From: Gammaproteobacteria bacterium Ga0077536
GTDB lineage: Bacteria > Pseudomonadota > Gammaproteobacteria > Ga0077536
Length of the DNA: 64,000 nt
Direction of reading: 5' to 3'
Assembly (NCBI GenBank): GCA_001464935.1
Contig: LNEL01000039.1
Span: 51,119 to 115,118 of the forward strand
Notes under the pieces: generated by a model
Database searches by the model: none
What the model was told of the DNA's origin: nothing
Seen by the model: the letters and a program-made list of their open reading frames with translations, nothing else
In this document: positions 1-8,535 of the stretch, piece by piece
How positions within the stretch are numbered: the first letter of the stretch is position 1
How the letters are laid out: each line of letters starts with the position of its first letter
Position numbers and translations under genes: made by a program

Positions 1-35
1 GCTGACGTAGCGGGCGTCGGTGGGCGCCGCGCCGT

Positions 36-710
36 TCATGCGTGACGCCGCAACGCCGCGGTCAGCGCGAGGGCGATGGTTTCCGGCGACTGCGCGCCGG
101 ACAGCACGAAGCGCCCGTTCAACAGGAAGGCCGGCACGCCGTCGATGCCCAGCGCGCGCGTGGCCGCCTCGTCGGCCGCGACTTCCGCGGCGCCCGCCGT
201 GCCGCGCAGCGCGGCCAGTGCCGCTTCGCGCGCGAAGCCGACGCTGACGGCGATGTCCGTCAGCAGTCCGAGGTCGCCGAGGTCCAGGCCTTCGACGAAA
301 TAGGCCGAGAACAGCGCGTCGACCACCGCCGACTGCGCGTCACGTGTCCCGGCCAGCCAGATCAGGCGATGGGCGAGGCGGGTGTTCGGGATCCGGCCGA
401 TGCGGTCGTAGGACAGCGTGAGCCCCTCGCTGGCGGCCGCTTCGATCACGCGCGCATAGCGGCTGCGCGCCTGTGCTTCACTGCCGAACTTGCGCTCGTA
501 ATACACGTCGCGCTCGAGGCCGCCGGCCGGCATCGAGGGGTTCAGCTCGAACGGGCGCCAGCGCACGGTGATGTCGACTTCGACACCGAGCAGGGCGAGC
601 GCCCGGCGCAGACGCTGCTTGCCGACATAGCACCACGGACAGATGACATCCGACACGACGTCGAGCTGCGCGCTCGCGGTGCGCAGCGGGATGGCCGGCG
701 ACGACACCAT
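36..710 (-). CDS. DsbA-family (FrnE-like) thioredoxin-fold oxidoreductase
   Basis: About 224 residues with a CPWC active-site pair close to the N-terminus, followed by the helical insertion and the cis-Pro segment GVPAFLLNGR near the C-terminus that mark the DsbA/FrnE/2-hydroxychromene-2-carboxylate isomerase family. The usual role is thiol-disulfide exchange or glutathione-linked isomerisation in the cytoplasm; no signal peptide is visible. FrnE-type proteins begin only a few residues before the VSDV-x-CPWC segment, so I prefer the ATG at 710. In-frame starts at 773 (ATG) and 812 (GTG) are possible and none has a good ribosome site. It lies downstream of the pseudouridine synthase on the same strand. 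The substrate cannot be told from sequence. Confidence 0.85.
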   Translation of the reverse strand: MVSSPAIPLRTASAQLDVVSDVICPWCYVGKQRLRRALALLGVEVDITVRWRPFELNPSMPAGGLERDVYYERKFGSEAQARSRYARVIEAAASEGLTLSYDRIGRIPNTRLAHRLIWLAGTRDAQSAVVDALFSAYFVEGLDLGDLGLLTDIAVSVGFAREAALAALRGTAGAAEVAADEAATRALGIDGVPAFLLNGRFVLSGAQSPETIALALTAALRRHA

Positions 711-837
711 TTCCACGCCGCAGCGATCGGCGGCGCAGCCGGGCAGATCTCCATCGGGCAGGAGGGCGGTCATCGGTCGATTTCGCGCGTCGGCATCGGC
801 CCATTCAAGCACAGCTGCGCGCGGAAGGCGACGTCGC

Positions 838-1731
838 TCACGCTGGCAACTCGCCGTAGCTGACGGGCTGGCGCGTCCATGGATCGGTGAATGCGATGCC
901 GATCGCCGACAGTCGCATGCCCTGCGGGTCCTTGTTGCCCTGTCCGTAACGCGGATCGCCGATCACGGGGTGACCGATGGCGTCGAAGTGCCGCCGGATC
1001 TGGTGATAGCGGCCGCTGAGCATCTTCACCAGCACGACGCTGCGATCTTCTGCCTCGCGATAAACCTCGAGGCGGTAGTCGGTGACGGCCGGCTTGTCGT
1101 CGAGCGGCAGGTCGATGCGCCCGTGTTCGCCGCGCGGTCGCAGATCGCCTCGCACCTCGATCCTGTAGCGCTTGTCGACCGTGCGCGCCTGGAACAGCGC
1201 GGACAGCCTGGCGGCGGCCTGGCGACTGTGGGCGATCACCAGCAGCCCGCTCGCCTCCATGTCCAGCCGGTGCACGAGATAAACCTCGCGCCGCGGCTCG
1301 AAATGCCGCGCGACCTGGCTGGCGAGCGTGGCGTGATCGCCGAAGCGCGAACCTTCGACGAGCAGGCTCGGCGGCTTGAACCACACGCTGTAGCGCTTGC
1401 GATCGGCGATCAGCGTCGGTACGGGCGGCACCAGCCCGAGCACGCCGGAATCATAGTAGAGGTTCACGCGGTCGCCGATCTTCAGGGGCGTCGTCGCGCG
1501 CCGCATGCGCTCTGGCTTGCGACCGTCACGCGCGCGCCACACCGCGCCCTTGGTCATGGCATCCTTGATGCGCAGCTTCGACAGTCCCGTCAGGCGCGCG
1601 AGCACGTCGGGCGCGAACGGCGGATCGTCGTCGCGCAGTGTGTACTCGATCGTGAAGACCTGTCGCGCCTGATCGCTCGCCTCGTCGGCGTTGTCATCGT
1701 CGCCGGCGGAATCGTCGGTCGCTTCGTTCAT
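838..1731 (-). CDS. RluA-family RNA pseudouridine synthase
   Basis: 297 residues. After an acidic N-terminal leader (about residues 4-20, many Asp/Glu) comes an S4-like RNA-binding region (about 37-95) and then the catalytic domain with the HRLD motif (Asp157 as the expected catalytic residue) and the late G-x-YHQIRRH segment. The family isomerises uridine to pseudouridine in rRNA or tRNA; the exact target is not inferable. The HRLDMEASG motif differs slightly from the usual HRLDxxTSG. The ATG at 1731 overlaps the stop of the upstream protease gene as ATGA, so translation is probably coupled; the frame stays open further upstream but only inside the protease gene. Confidence 0.9.
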   Translation of the reverse strand: MNEATDDSAGDDDNADEASDQARQVFTIEYTLRDDDPPFAPDVLARLTGLSKLRIKDAMTKGAVWRARDGRKPERMRRATTPLKIGDRVNLYYDSGVLGLVPPVPTLIADRKRYSVWFKPPSLLVEGSRFGDHATLASQVARHFEPRREVYLVHRLDMEASGLLVIAHSRQAAARLSALFQARTVDKRYRIEVRGDLRPRGEHGRIDLPLDDKPAVTDYRLEVYREAEDRSVVLVKMLSGRYHQIRRHFDAIGHPVIGDPRYGQGNKDPQGMRLSAIGIAFTDPWTRQPVSYGELPA

Positions 1732-2354
1732 CGCGGCAGCATCCGGAAGCCGTCGAGCAGATCGATCGGCATCGCAAAATTGAGATTCTGGCTGCGTTGC
1801 TCGCCATCGCTGGCCTGGAAGGTGACGATGCCGACGAGGCGGCCGTCGGGCGCGAGCAGTGCGCCGCCGCTGGAGCCGGGCGACACCGCGGCGCTGGTCT
1901 GGATCAGCGGATAGTCTTCTTCGCGACGCAGCCCCGACACCATGCCTTCGGTGAAGGTCAAATCGAGACCGAGCGGTGCGCCGAGCGCGAACACGCGCTG
2001 GCCCACCCGCAGATCGAGCGAACTGGCGCGCGCGAGCGGTGGCGCCGGCAGCAGCGGGGACTTCAGCAGGCACAGGTCGTGCTCGAGCCTGACTTCGACG
2101 AGCTCGGCGCTGACGGCGGCGCTGCCGGCCTTCAGGCCGACGTAGTCCGCGCCTTTCAGCACGTGGCAGTTCGTGAGCACATGTGCGTGTGCCACCACGA
2201 CACCACTGCCCTGGCTGACGACCTGGCCCTGCCGGTCGGCCGCATACACGGTGACAATGCTCGGCGCCGCGCGTTCGAACACGAGTTCCGGCGCCAATGG
2301 CGCTGCGACGGCGGTGGCGGTGACCAGCAGCGCGGCGGATGAGAGCCGGCGCAT
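1728..2354 (-). CDS. Secreted trypsin-like serine protease (S1C/DegP-like, no PDZ)
   Basis: 208 residues: an N-terminal signal peptide of about 18 residues followed by a single chymotrypsin-fold protease domain. The catalytic triad is visible: His64 in TNCHV, Asp93 in HDLCLL and Ser162 in SPGSSGGAL. There is no PDZ domain, so it is shorter than DegP/DegS. It is expected to be exported to the periplasm. It shares an ATGA stop/start overlap with the pseudouridine synthase downstream, an unusual pairing of an exported protease with an RNA-modifying enzyme. The substrate is unknown. Confidence 0.88.
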   Translation of the reverse strand: MRRLSSAALLVTATAVAAPLAPELVFERAAPSIVTVYAADRQGQVVSQGSGVVVAHAHVLTNCHVLKGADYVGLKAGSAAVSAELVEVRLEHDLCLLKSPLLPAPPLARASSLDLRVGQRVFALGAPLGLDLTFTEGMVSGLRREEDYPLIQTSAAVSPGSSGGALLAPDGRLVGIVTFQASDGEQRSQNLNFAMPIDLLDGFRMLPR

Positions 2355-2376
2355 CGAGGCAGTCTGCGGGCCCGGA

Positions 2377-2757
2377 TCAGAGATTCTGATTCGCGGCGTG
2401 GCTGCGCCAGGCGAGCACGATGGCGCCGATCGTTTCCGGCGTGATCTGCAGATCGTGCAGCAGGTGGCGCTGCAGCTGCCGCAGGCCGTCGTGATCGATT
2501 TCGCCGATGAACCCGTCGGTGTAGTAGGTGATCGACCACACGTCGCCGTTCGGCTGTTCCTGCCACAGGTACCAGCGGCCGGATTCGGGATGTGCGCCGT
2601 TGGCGGACGAACGAGCCTTCGACGTCACCGGAAACTGCGAGTGGCTCGCGAGTCCCGCGCCGACGAGCTCGTCACGCCGGCCGGTGTACGTGGTCGACCA
2701 GACGATGCCCTCGCCGAAGCGGGCAGGGGACACGGCGAAGCGGGCAGCAATGGACAT
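2377..2757 (-). CDS. Conserved-looking protein of unknown function
   Basis: 126 residues from the ATG at 2757 (an in-frame TTG at 2769 is the alternative). It has no signal peptide and no membrane segment. The middle is rich in aromatic residues (WYLWQEQPNGDVWSITYY) and the end reads ITPETIGAIVLAWRS, which looks like a compact alpha/beta domain. I recognise no family. It ends 22 bp upstream of the protease start on the same strand and may head that operon. Confidence 0.6.
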   Translation of the reverse strand: MSIAARFAVSPARFGEGIVWSTTYTGRRDELVGAGLASHSQFPVTSKARSSANGAHPESGRWYLWQEQPNGDVWSITYYTDGFIGEIDHDGLRQLQRHLLHDLQITPETIGAIVLAWRSHAANQNL

Positions 2758-3075
2758 GGTCTTGATCAACCGTCGTTACAGGATCGGTGGAGGAGGCGAG
2801 ATGCGCTTCAATTCTAATCATCCGGACTGGTGGCGCATAGCGGTCTGCATCAGGGTGGCAGGCAAACATCTGTGACGCGGCCACGCGGCGTGGCGGAGTG
2901 CCGGCAGCCGCCGACAGGGTGGTCACGGACGGGTGCAGGCGACAGGCACCGGTGGTGGGTCACATTGGCCGATGAAGACCCCTGCGCCCCGAGGCCTGCG
3001 GTGCCACCGGCGCCCTCGCGAGGTTTTTCACCAGCCTGTTAAGATGCCCGCCTGCGCCACGCGGAGAGAGCCCCC
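2758..3075. other. Intergenic region between divergent genes (318 bp)
   Basis: This region separates the minus-strand unknown gene from the plus-strand acyl-CoA dehydrogenase gene. I see no further gene. A TAAGAT hexamer at about 3040-3045 could be a -10 element for the dehydrogenase, but no convincing -35 is present. A GGAGAG ribosome-binding sequence lies just before the ATG at 3076. Confidence 0.4.
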
Positions 3076-4869
3076 ATGCCCACTTACAAAGCCCCGGTCA
3101 AAGACAGCCTGTTCATTCTCAACGAGGTCCTGCACCTCGGGCAGTATGCGGCGCTGCCGGGCTTTGCCGAGATCGGCGCCGACACACTCGCCGCCGTGCT
3201 CGAAGAGGGCGGCAGATTCGCCGAAGAAGTCATCCAGCCGTTGAACCGGACCGGTGACGAGCAGGGCTGCAAGCGCCATCCGGATGGCCGCGTGCAGACC
3301 CCTGACGGCTTCCGGGACGCTTATGCGAAGTTCGTCGAAGCGGGGTGGGGCGGGCTCGCCGGCGATCCCGCGTTCGGTGGTCAGGGACTGCCGCACGTGG
3401 TCGCGACGGCTTTCGAGGAATACATGATTGCGGCCAACATGGCCTTCACGATGTACCCGATGCTGACGCAGGGTGCGATTGCCGCGATTCGCGCCGTGGC
3501 CTCACCCGAGCAGCAGCAATTGTTCATTCCGCCGATGGTCGACGGCCGCTGGACCGGTACGATGAACCTCACCGAGCCGCACTGCGGGACCGATCTCGGC
3601 CTGCTGCGCACGCGTGCCGAACCGCAGGCGGACGGCAGCTACCGGCTGACCGGCACCAAGATTTTCATTTCCTCCGGCGAGCACGATCTCACCGAGAACA
3701 TCATCCACCTGGTGCTCGCCAAGCTTCCCGACTCGCCGGACAGCGTCAAGGGCATTTCGCTGTTCATCGTGCCGAAGGTGCTGGTGAACCCGGACGGCAG
3801 CCTCGGTGCGCGCAATGCGGTCGCGTGCGGCAGCCTCGAAGAAAAAATGGGCATTCATGGCAACGCCACCTGCGTGATGAACTACGACGGCGCGACGGGC
3901 TACCTGATCGGCGAACGCGACAAGGGGCTGCGCGCGATGTTCATCATGATGAACGCGGCACGCCTCGGCGTTGGCATCCAGGGGCTCGCACAGTCCGAGG
4001 TGTCGTACCAGAACGCCGCGAACTACGCGCGCGAGCGCCTGCAGGGGCGTGCCCTGAGCGGGCCGAAGAACGCAGCCGGCAAGGCCGACCCGATCATCGT
4101 CCATCCGGACGTGCGGCGCATGCTGATGAACGCCCGCGCGTTCAATGAAGGCGCGCGCTCGCTGGCGCTGTGGGGCGCGCTGATGGTCGATCTCGCCGAG
4201 AAGTCCGCGACGCCGGAAGCACGCGCCGCGGCCGAAGATCAGATCGGCCTGCTGACGCCGGTGATCAAAGGCTATTTCACCGACAAGGGGTACGAAAACG
4301 CGACGAACGCCCAGCAGTGCTTCGGCGGCCACGGCTATATCCGCGAGTGGGGCATGGAGCAGTTCGTGCGGGACGCGCGCATCGCGATGATTTACGAAGG
4401 CACGAACGGCATCCAGGCGCTGGATCTCGTCGGCCGCAAGCTGCCGGCCAACGGGGGGCGTGCGCTGCGCGCGTACCTGCAGCTCGTCGGCGCATGCATC
4501 GAGGAATGCGCGGCCGACGAACAGCGCGAGTTCATCGCCGCGCCGCTGAAGCGGGCGCTCGATGATTTGCAGGGCGCCACCGGCTGGCTGATGCGCCATG
4601 CGCTGATGAAGCCCGACAATGCGGCGGCCGGTTCGATGGCCTACCTGCACCTGCTTGGCCTGGTCGCGCTGGGGCACCAGTGGGCGTTGATGATCAAGGC
4701 GGCCCAGACCGCGCTCGCGAACAAGGCGGCGGACACGGCGTTCTATGAGAACAAGATTGCCGTGGGTCGCTATTATTTTTCACACGTGATCTGCGAAACA
4801 CCGGCACACCGGGCGCGGGTCGAAGCAGGCGCCGACGCCATGATGGCGCTTGCCGCGGAGGCATTCTGA
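3076..4869 (+). CDS. Acyl-CoA dehydrogenase, DmdC-like with C-terminal extension
   Basis: 597 residues, the size of the long acyl-CoA dehydrogenases that carry an extra C-terminal domain (DmdC, 3-methylmercaptopropionyl-CoA dehydrogenase, is the characterised relative). The N-terminus MPTYKAPVKDSLFILNEVL is typical of this subgroup. The FAD-binding middle has MNLTEPHCGTDLG, and the catalytic glutamate is expected at Glu441 in IYEGTNGIQ. It oxidises an acyl-CoA to the enoyl-CoA using FAD and passes electrons to ETF. No dmdB or dmdD lies nearby, so a role in dimethylsulfoniopropionate breakdown is not supported; a general or branched acyl-CoA substrate is as likely. Its TGA overlaps the next gene by one base. 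Confidence 0.93.
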   Translation: MPTYKAPVKDSLFILNEVLHLGQYAALPGFAEIGADTLAAVLEEGGRFAEEVIQPLNRTGDEQGCKRHPDGRVQTPDGFRDAYAKFVEAGWGGLAGDPAFGGQGLPHVVATAFEEYMIAANMAFTMYPMLTQGAIAAIRAVASPEQQQLFIPPMVDGRWTGTMNLTEPHCGTDLGLLRTRAEPQADGSYRLTGTKIFISSGEHDLTENIIHLVLAKLPDSPDSVKGISLFIVPKVLVNPDGSLGARNAVACGSLEEKMGIHGNATCVMNYDGATGYLIGERDKGLRAMFIMMNAARLGVGIQGLAQSEVSYQNAANYARERLQGRALSGPKNAAGKADPIIVHPDVRRMLMNARAFNEGARSLALWGALMVDLAEKSATPEARAAAEDQIGLLTPVIKGYFTDKGYENATNAQQCFGGHGYIREWGMEQFVRDARIAMIYEGTNGIQALDLVGRKLPANGGRALRAYLQLVGACIEECAADEQREFIAAPLKRALDDLQGATGWLMRHALMKPDNAAAGSMAYLHLLGLVALGHQWALMIKAAQTALANKAADTAFYENKIAVGRYYFSHVICETPAHRARVEAGADAMMALAAEAF

Positions 4870-5774
4870 TGGCCGTCCAGTCCGATACCAGCATCATGGC
4901 GCTGTTCTGTGATTTCGAGAACATCGCGCTCGGTGCGCGCGACGCCAAATTTTCCCGGTTCGACATCCGCAAGGTCCTCGAGCGACTGCTGTTGAAAGGC
5001 AACATCGTCGTCAAGAAGGCCTATTGCGACTGGGAACGTTACAAGGAGTTCAAGGGCAACATGCACGAGTCCGCGTTCGAGCTGATCGAGATCCCGCATG
5101 TGCGGATGTCGGGCAAGAATTCGGCGGACATCCGCATGGTCGTCGACGCGCTCGATCTCTGCTACACCAAGTCGCACGTCGATACCTTCGTGATCATCAG
5201 CGGCGACTCGGATTTCTCGCCGCTGGTCAGCAAGCTGCGCGAGAACAACAAGACCGTGATCGGCGTCGGCGTCAAACAGTCGACCTCGGACCTGCTGATC
5301 TCGAACTGCGACGAGTTCATCTATTACGACGATCTCGTCCGCAACGAGAAGAAGCGCCCGACGCGCCGTCGCAGCACGCCGAGCGCGACGACCGCGGTTG
5401 TGGCAGCGTCGGGCAGTGCCGCCGAGGCACCCGCCGAGACGCCGCTCGAAGCACCGACCGACGCGGTGAACGGCAATGTCGCGCCAGCCGAGGCTGCGCC
5501 GACCGTCGGCGAACACGATCGCAAGCAGGAAGCACTCGACATTGTGATGGAAACGGTCGAGGCGCTGATCACCGAGCGGGGCGCGGAGGAGAAGATCTGG
5601 GGCTCGATGGTGAAGCAGGCGATCAAGCGTCGCCAGCCCGGTTTCAACGAGTCCTATTATGGCTACCGCTCGTTCAGCAAGCTGCTCGACGAAGCCGAAG
5701 CCCGCAAACTGCTGACGCTCGAACATGACGAGAAGTCCGGCGGCGTGATCATCCGGATTTGCGCGCCCGACTGA
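4869..5774 (+). CDS. NYN-domain nuclease with OST-HTH/LOTUS domain
   Basis: 301 residues. The N-terminal NYN (PIN-like) domain spans about 10-155 with the acidic residues expected of the metal site: Asp15 in CDFEN, Asp87 in NSADIR, and Asp113/Asp115 in SGDSDFS. A low-complexity Ala/Pro/Glu linker (about 160-215) leads to a C-terminal OST-HTH/LOTUS domain (about 218-298). This layout matches the bacterial relatives of Limkain-b1/MARF1, thought to bind or cleave RNA. The start overlaps the dehydrogenase stop as TGATG, so the two are probably translationally coupled; the functional reason is not obvious. Confidence 0.9.
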   Translation: MAVQSDTSIMALFCDFENIALGARDAKFSRFDIRKVLERLLLKGNIVVKKAYCDWERYKEFKGNMHESAFELIEIPHVRMSGKNSADIRMVVDALDLCYTKSHVDTFVIISGDSDFSPLVSKLRENNKTVIGVGVKQSTSDLLISNCDEFIYYDDLVRNEKKRPTRRRSTPSATTAVVAASGSAAEAPAETPLEAPTDAVNGNVAPAEAAPTVGEHDRKQEALDIVMETVEALITERGAEEKIWGSMVKQAIKRRQPGFNESYYGYRSFSKLLDEAEARKLLTLEHDEKSGGVIIRICAPD

Positions 5775-5835
5775 CACCAGGCCTCGAACCCGGGCGGCGC
5801 CGACGCGCGTGTGCCCTGCAGATTCTGGAGTGCAT

Positions 5836-6852
5836 ATGAAGATAGACAGCTTGATGGCGGCCGCGGCGCCGGCCGAGGTGGCGCAGCGCGCGCAGGCGCT
5901 GGAGCAGGACGGTTTCGATTGCGTGTGGACCTTCGAGGCCGCGCACGACGCGTTCTTTCCATTGGCCTTCGCGGCACAGGCGACGACGCGACTCGAAATC
6001 GGCACCAACATCGCCGTCGCCTTCGCGCGTTCGCCGTTCTCGACTGCCCAGATCGCCTGGGATCTGCAGCGCTATTCGAACGGCCGCTTCCGGCTCGGTC
6101 TGGGCACGCAGGTGCGTCAGCACGTCGAGCGGCGGTTCTCGGCAGCCTTCGAGCACCCGGCGGCGCGCGTCGCTGATTACATCCGCTGCGTGCGTGCCAT
6201 CTGGCAGACCTTCCAGACCGGCGCGCGGCCCGACTACCAGGGGCCTTACTACCAGTTCAAGCTGATCAACGATTTCTTCAACCCGGGCCCGCTCGATCAT
6301 CCGGACATTCCGATTTACCTCGCCGGCGTGAATCCGCGCATGTGCCAGGCAGCGGGCGAAGTCGCCGATGGTTTCCACATCCATCCGATGCACACGGTGC
6401 CCTACCTGCAGGAAGTCGTGCGGCCGGCGCTCGACGCGGGGGCCAGGACGCGTGGCAAGTCCGTCGACGATCTCGAACTCTATTCACCGGTGTTCGTGGT
6501 GACGGGCGACACCGAAGCGGAGCGCGCGAAGATGGAAGCGGCGGTGCGCCGGCAGATTGCCTTCTATGCGTCGACGCCGAGCTACGCCGCGGTGCTCGAA
6601 TTCCACGGTCACGGTGCACTCGGCAAACAGCTCGGGCAGTTGATGCGTGAGGGCAGGCTCGACGAGATGGGGGCGCACATCCCGGACGCGCTGTTGAACG
6701 AAATCGTCGTGTTCGCGCCGGGCAACGAACTCGGGGCGCGGCTGCGCGCGCGCTACGACGGCGTCCTGGATCGCGTGTCGCTGTACTCGACGATGGGGGG
6801 CGACGGCGCGTTCACGCAGTGGCCGTCACTGGTCAGGGCCATCCACGCCTGA
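5836..6852 (+). CDS. Luciferase-like (LLM class) flavin-dependent oxidoreductase
   Basis: 338 residues of a single TIM-barrel luciferase-like domain: an N-terminal strand MKIDSLMAAA, the TRLEIGTNIAVAFARSP segment and the GRFRLGLGTQVRQH motif of F420/FMN-dependent members. It resembles the group annotated as F420-dependent MSMEG_2256-like oxidoreductases. The start at 5836 has a GGAG ribosome site 5 bp upstream, and the open frame before it has none. It is on the same strand as the NYN gene, 61 bp downstream. Whether F420 or FMN is used cannot be read from the sequence; no F420 biosynthesis genes are in the window. Confidence 0.88.
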   Translation: MKIDSLMAAAAPAEVAQRAQALEQDGFDCVWTFEAAHDAFFPLAFAAQATTRLEIGTNIAVAFARSPFSTAQIAWDLQRYSNGRFRLGLGTQVRQHVERRFSAAFEHPAARVADYIRCVRAIWQTFQTGARPDYQGPYYQFKLINDFFNPGPLDHPDIPIYLAGVNPRMCQAAGEVADGFHIHPMHTVPYLQEVVRPALDAGARTRGKSVDDLELYSPVFVVTGDTEAERAKMEAAVRRQIAFYASTPSYAAVLEFHGHGALGKQLGQLMREGRLDEMGAHIPDALLNEIVVFAPGNELGARLRARYDGVLDRVSLYSTMGGDGAFTQWPSLVRAIHA

Positions 6853-6873
6853 GCGGCGGGCGGCCCGGCGGGA

Positions 6874-7428
6874 TCATGCCGCCTGGCCGTCGACCGGCGC
6901 GAGCAAGCCGCGCCAGGTGCCGAGCAGTCCGTCGATCTGGCACTGATACAGGTCGAGTCCCCGCTGCAGAGGCGATGCGTCAGGCAGCGCCAGGTGGGCA
7001 TCAGCCTCGCCCTGCGACATCTTCACCTCCATGCCCAGTTCGCGCGTGAACCTTGCCATCGCGTGGTTCTCCGACACGAAGTGAATCCACAGTGCGCGAC
7101 GGCCGAGCGCCGTGGCGCGCTGCCGTGCACGGACGTAGAGGCGCTTGGCGAGCCCTTCGCGTCGATAGGGTTCGAGCACGCTGAGGCCGAGTTCGGCGAC
7201 ATCGCCGCTGCGGCCCATATGGGCGACGGCGATCAGCTCGAACGCATCGCCGAAGATGCCGAACACGTGATCGCGCGTGAAATCGATGCCGCCGACGTAA
7301 TCGGCGAGAAATTCGGTCGACACCGCGAGGCCGAACCGCAGGCGCCGGTCTTCGGCGCCCAGGTGGGCAAAGTGTGTGACCAGTCGGGCGCGGTCGAGGC
7401 TGCCCAGTTCATGTACCAGTCGTGCCAT
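6874..7428 (-). CDS. GNAT-family N-acetyltransferase
   Basis: 184 residues with the GNAT core. The motif A region VAELGLSVLEPYRREGLAKRL contains the R/Q-x-x-G-x-G/A acetyl-CoA loop, and it is followed by the helix RARQRATALGRRALWIHF and the NHAMARFTRELGM segment typical of the C-terminal half. It should transfer an acetyl group from acetyl-CoA to a small molecule or protein amine; the acceptor is unknown. A GGAG site lies 7 bp before the ATG. It converges on the luciferase-like gene and is divergent from the cupin gene. Confidence 0.87.
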   Translation of the reverse strand: MARLVHELGSLDRARLVTHFAHLGAEDRRLRFGLAVSTEFLADYVGGIDFTRDHVFGIFGDAFELIAVAHMGRSGDVAELGLSVLEPYRREGLAKRLYVRARQRATALGRRALWIHFVSENHAMARFTRELGMEVKMSQGEADAHLALPDASPLQRGLDLYQCQIDGLLGTWRGLLAPVDGQAA

Positions 7429-7768
7429 GTGCTACTCCAGCGGAGCCCTGTTGGCTCCTTGCCTGTGCTGAGACCAGTATGGGGCTGAAATGTTGCATTG
7501 CAACGTAAATCTTGTGCGCCAGGTCGCGAATCGGCACCGCGGGCTGTCAGCCAGTGGTCTGCCGGAGCACCGGGCGCCGAGCCCGGGATGGGACTTGCGT
7601 CACCACCAGACTGCCAGAAAGCACAGGAACAGGGCCCGCGCGCAGCAGCGCTCGCCGCGTTCACCGGCAGGATCTGTATCCGCCGAGCCAGCGCCCCGCG
7701 CGCCGCGTCGATTGTCAGCATTCGAGCCCTTGCGCTACCTTCTGACGACGCACAACAGGGGGATGGTC
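7429..7768. other. Divergent intergenic region (340 bp)
   Basis: It separates the GNAT gene (minus) from the cupin gene (plus). It holds a perfect palindrome at 7492-7504, annotated separately. The rest is GC-rich sequence with an open frame that continues into the cupin gene but has no ribosome site. I see no gene or structured RNA that I can name. Confidence 0.4.
7492..7504. promoter_or_regulatory. Palindromic site GTTGCA-T-TGCAAC
   Basis: A perfect 13-bp dyad (GTTGCATTGCAAC) lies 64 bp upstream of the GNAT start, in the divergent region. Its symmetry is that of a dimeric repressor operator; TTGCA half-sites occur with several regulator families, so the protein cannot be named. Confidence 0.4.
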
Positions 7769-8485
7769 ATGAACTACGAAGAACAGATTCCGCGCAAGCC
7801 GGTCACGCGCAAGGACATGCTCAAGCGCGTGGCGCGCTTCTCGAAGATCAAGGGCTCGGACGGCGGCCTGCCGGACAGCTACCACCCGAGCGCCGAACGC
7901 ATTCTGTACAACGTGATCGGTTTTCAGCCGCCGCCGGTCGAAAGCGGCGGCATGGTCTCTCCGGTCGGTGACAAGGCCGCACGGCTGTCGGCGATCAAGA
8001 TTTCCGAAGGATTCAATCTCGGCTTCTGCCGCGCCACGCCGGGCAAGGGGCCGATGATGCACAATCACGACACCAACGAGACCTTCATCGCGATCACCGG
8101 CAAATGGCGCGCGAGCTGGGAGAATCCGCGCGGCAAGGTCGAACATGTGGATTTGGATCCGCTCGACGTGATCTCGTTTCCGCCCGGCGTGATCCGGCGC
8201 TTCGAGAACGTGACGAAGGGTTCGAAGCAGCAGTATTCAACGCTGATGTTCGTGATCTCGGGCGACGCGCCGTCGGCCGAATTCACACGCGAAGCGATGG
8301 CCGAACTGGCCGCGGCGGGGCTGCTCGAGCGGGATCCGCGCAAGCGCGGCAAGGTGCATTCGTCGGCGGGTGCGGTGGTGAAGAAGCCGGCACCCAAGGC
8401 CCGCACGGCGGCGGTCAAGGCCCCGAAAACCCGCGCCGCCAAGCCCTCACGCGCAAAACCCAAAGCCCGCCAGCGCGCGGCCTGA
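7769..8485 (+). CDS. Cupin-domain protein with Lys/Ala-rich C-terminal tail
   Basis: 238 residues. A single cupin barrel spans about 85-165; motif 1 reads GPMMHNHDTNETFIAITGKW, with His and Glu ligands for a metal, and motif 2 reads DVISFPPGVIRRFENVT, which lacks the usual second His. The last 40 residues are almost only Lys, Ala, Pro and Arg with AKP/KAP repeats, like the tail of histone H1, suggesting nucleic-acid or polyanion binding. The ATG at 7769 is preferred because AGGGGG sits about 6 bp before it; an ATG two codons earlier overlaps that site. The reaction is unknown: the fold serves dioxygenases, isomerases and sensors. Confidence 0.85.
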   Translation: MNYEEQIPRKPVTRKDMLKRVARFSKIKGSDGGLPDSYHPSAERILYNVIGFQPPPVESGGMVSPVGDKAARLSAIKISEGFNLGFCRATPGKGPMMHNHDTNETFIAITGKWRASWENPRGKVEHVDLDPLDVISFPPGVIRRFENVTKGSKQQYSTLMFVISGDAPSAEFTREAMAELAAAGLLERDPRKRGKVHSSAGAVVKKPAPKARTAAVKAPKTRAAKPSRAKPKARQRAA

Positions 8486-8535
8486 AGGTCGGTCCGGCGT
8501 CGCGACGGCTGGCGGCAACCAGGGCTGTCCGGTGC

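Noticed and set aside
3076..4869. Dimethylsulfoniopropionate demethylation pathway
   Set aside because: Only the DmdC-like gene is present and its family has broader acyl-CoA substrates; no dmdA, dmdB or dmdD is in the window.
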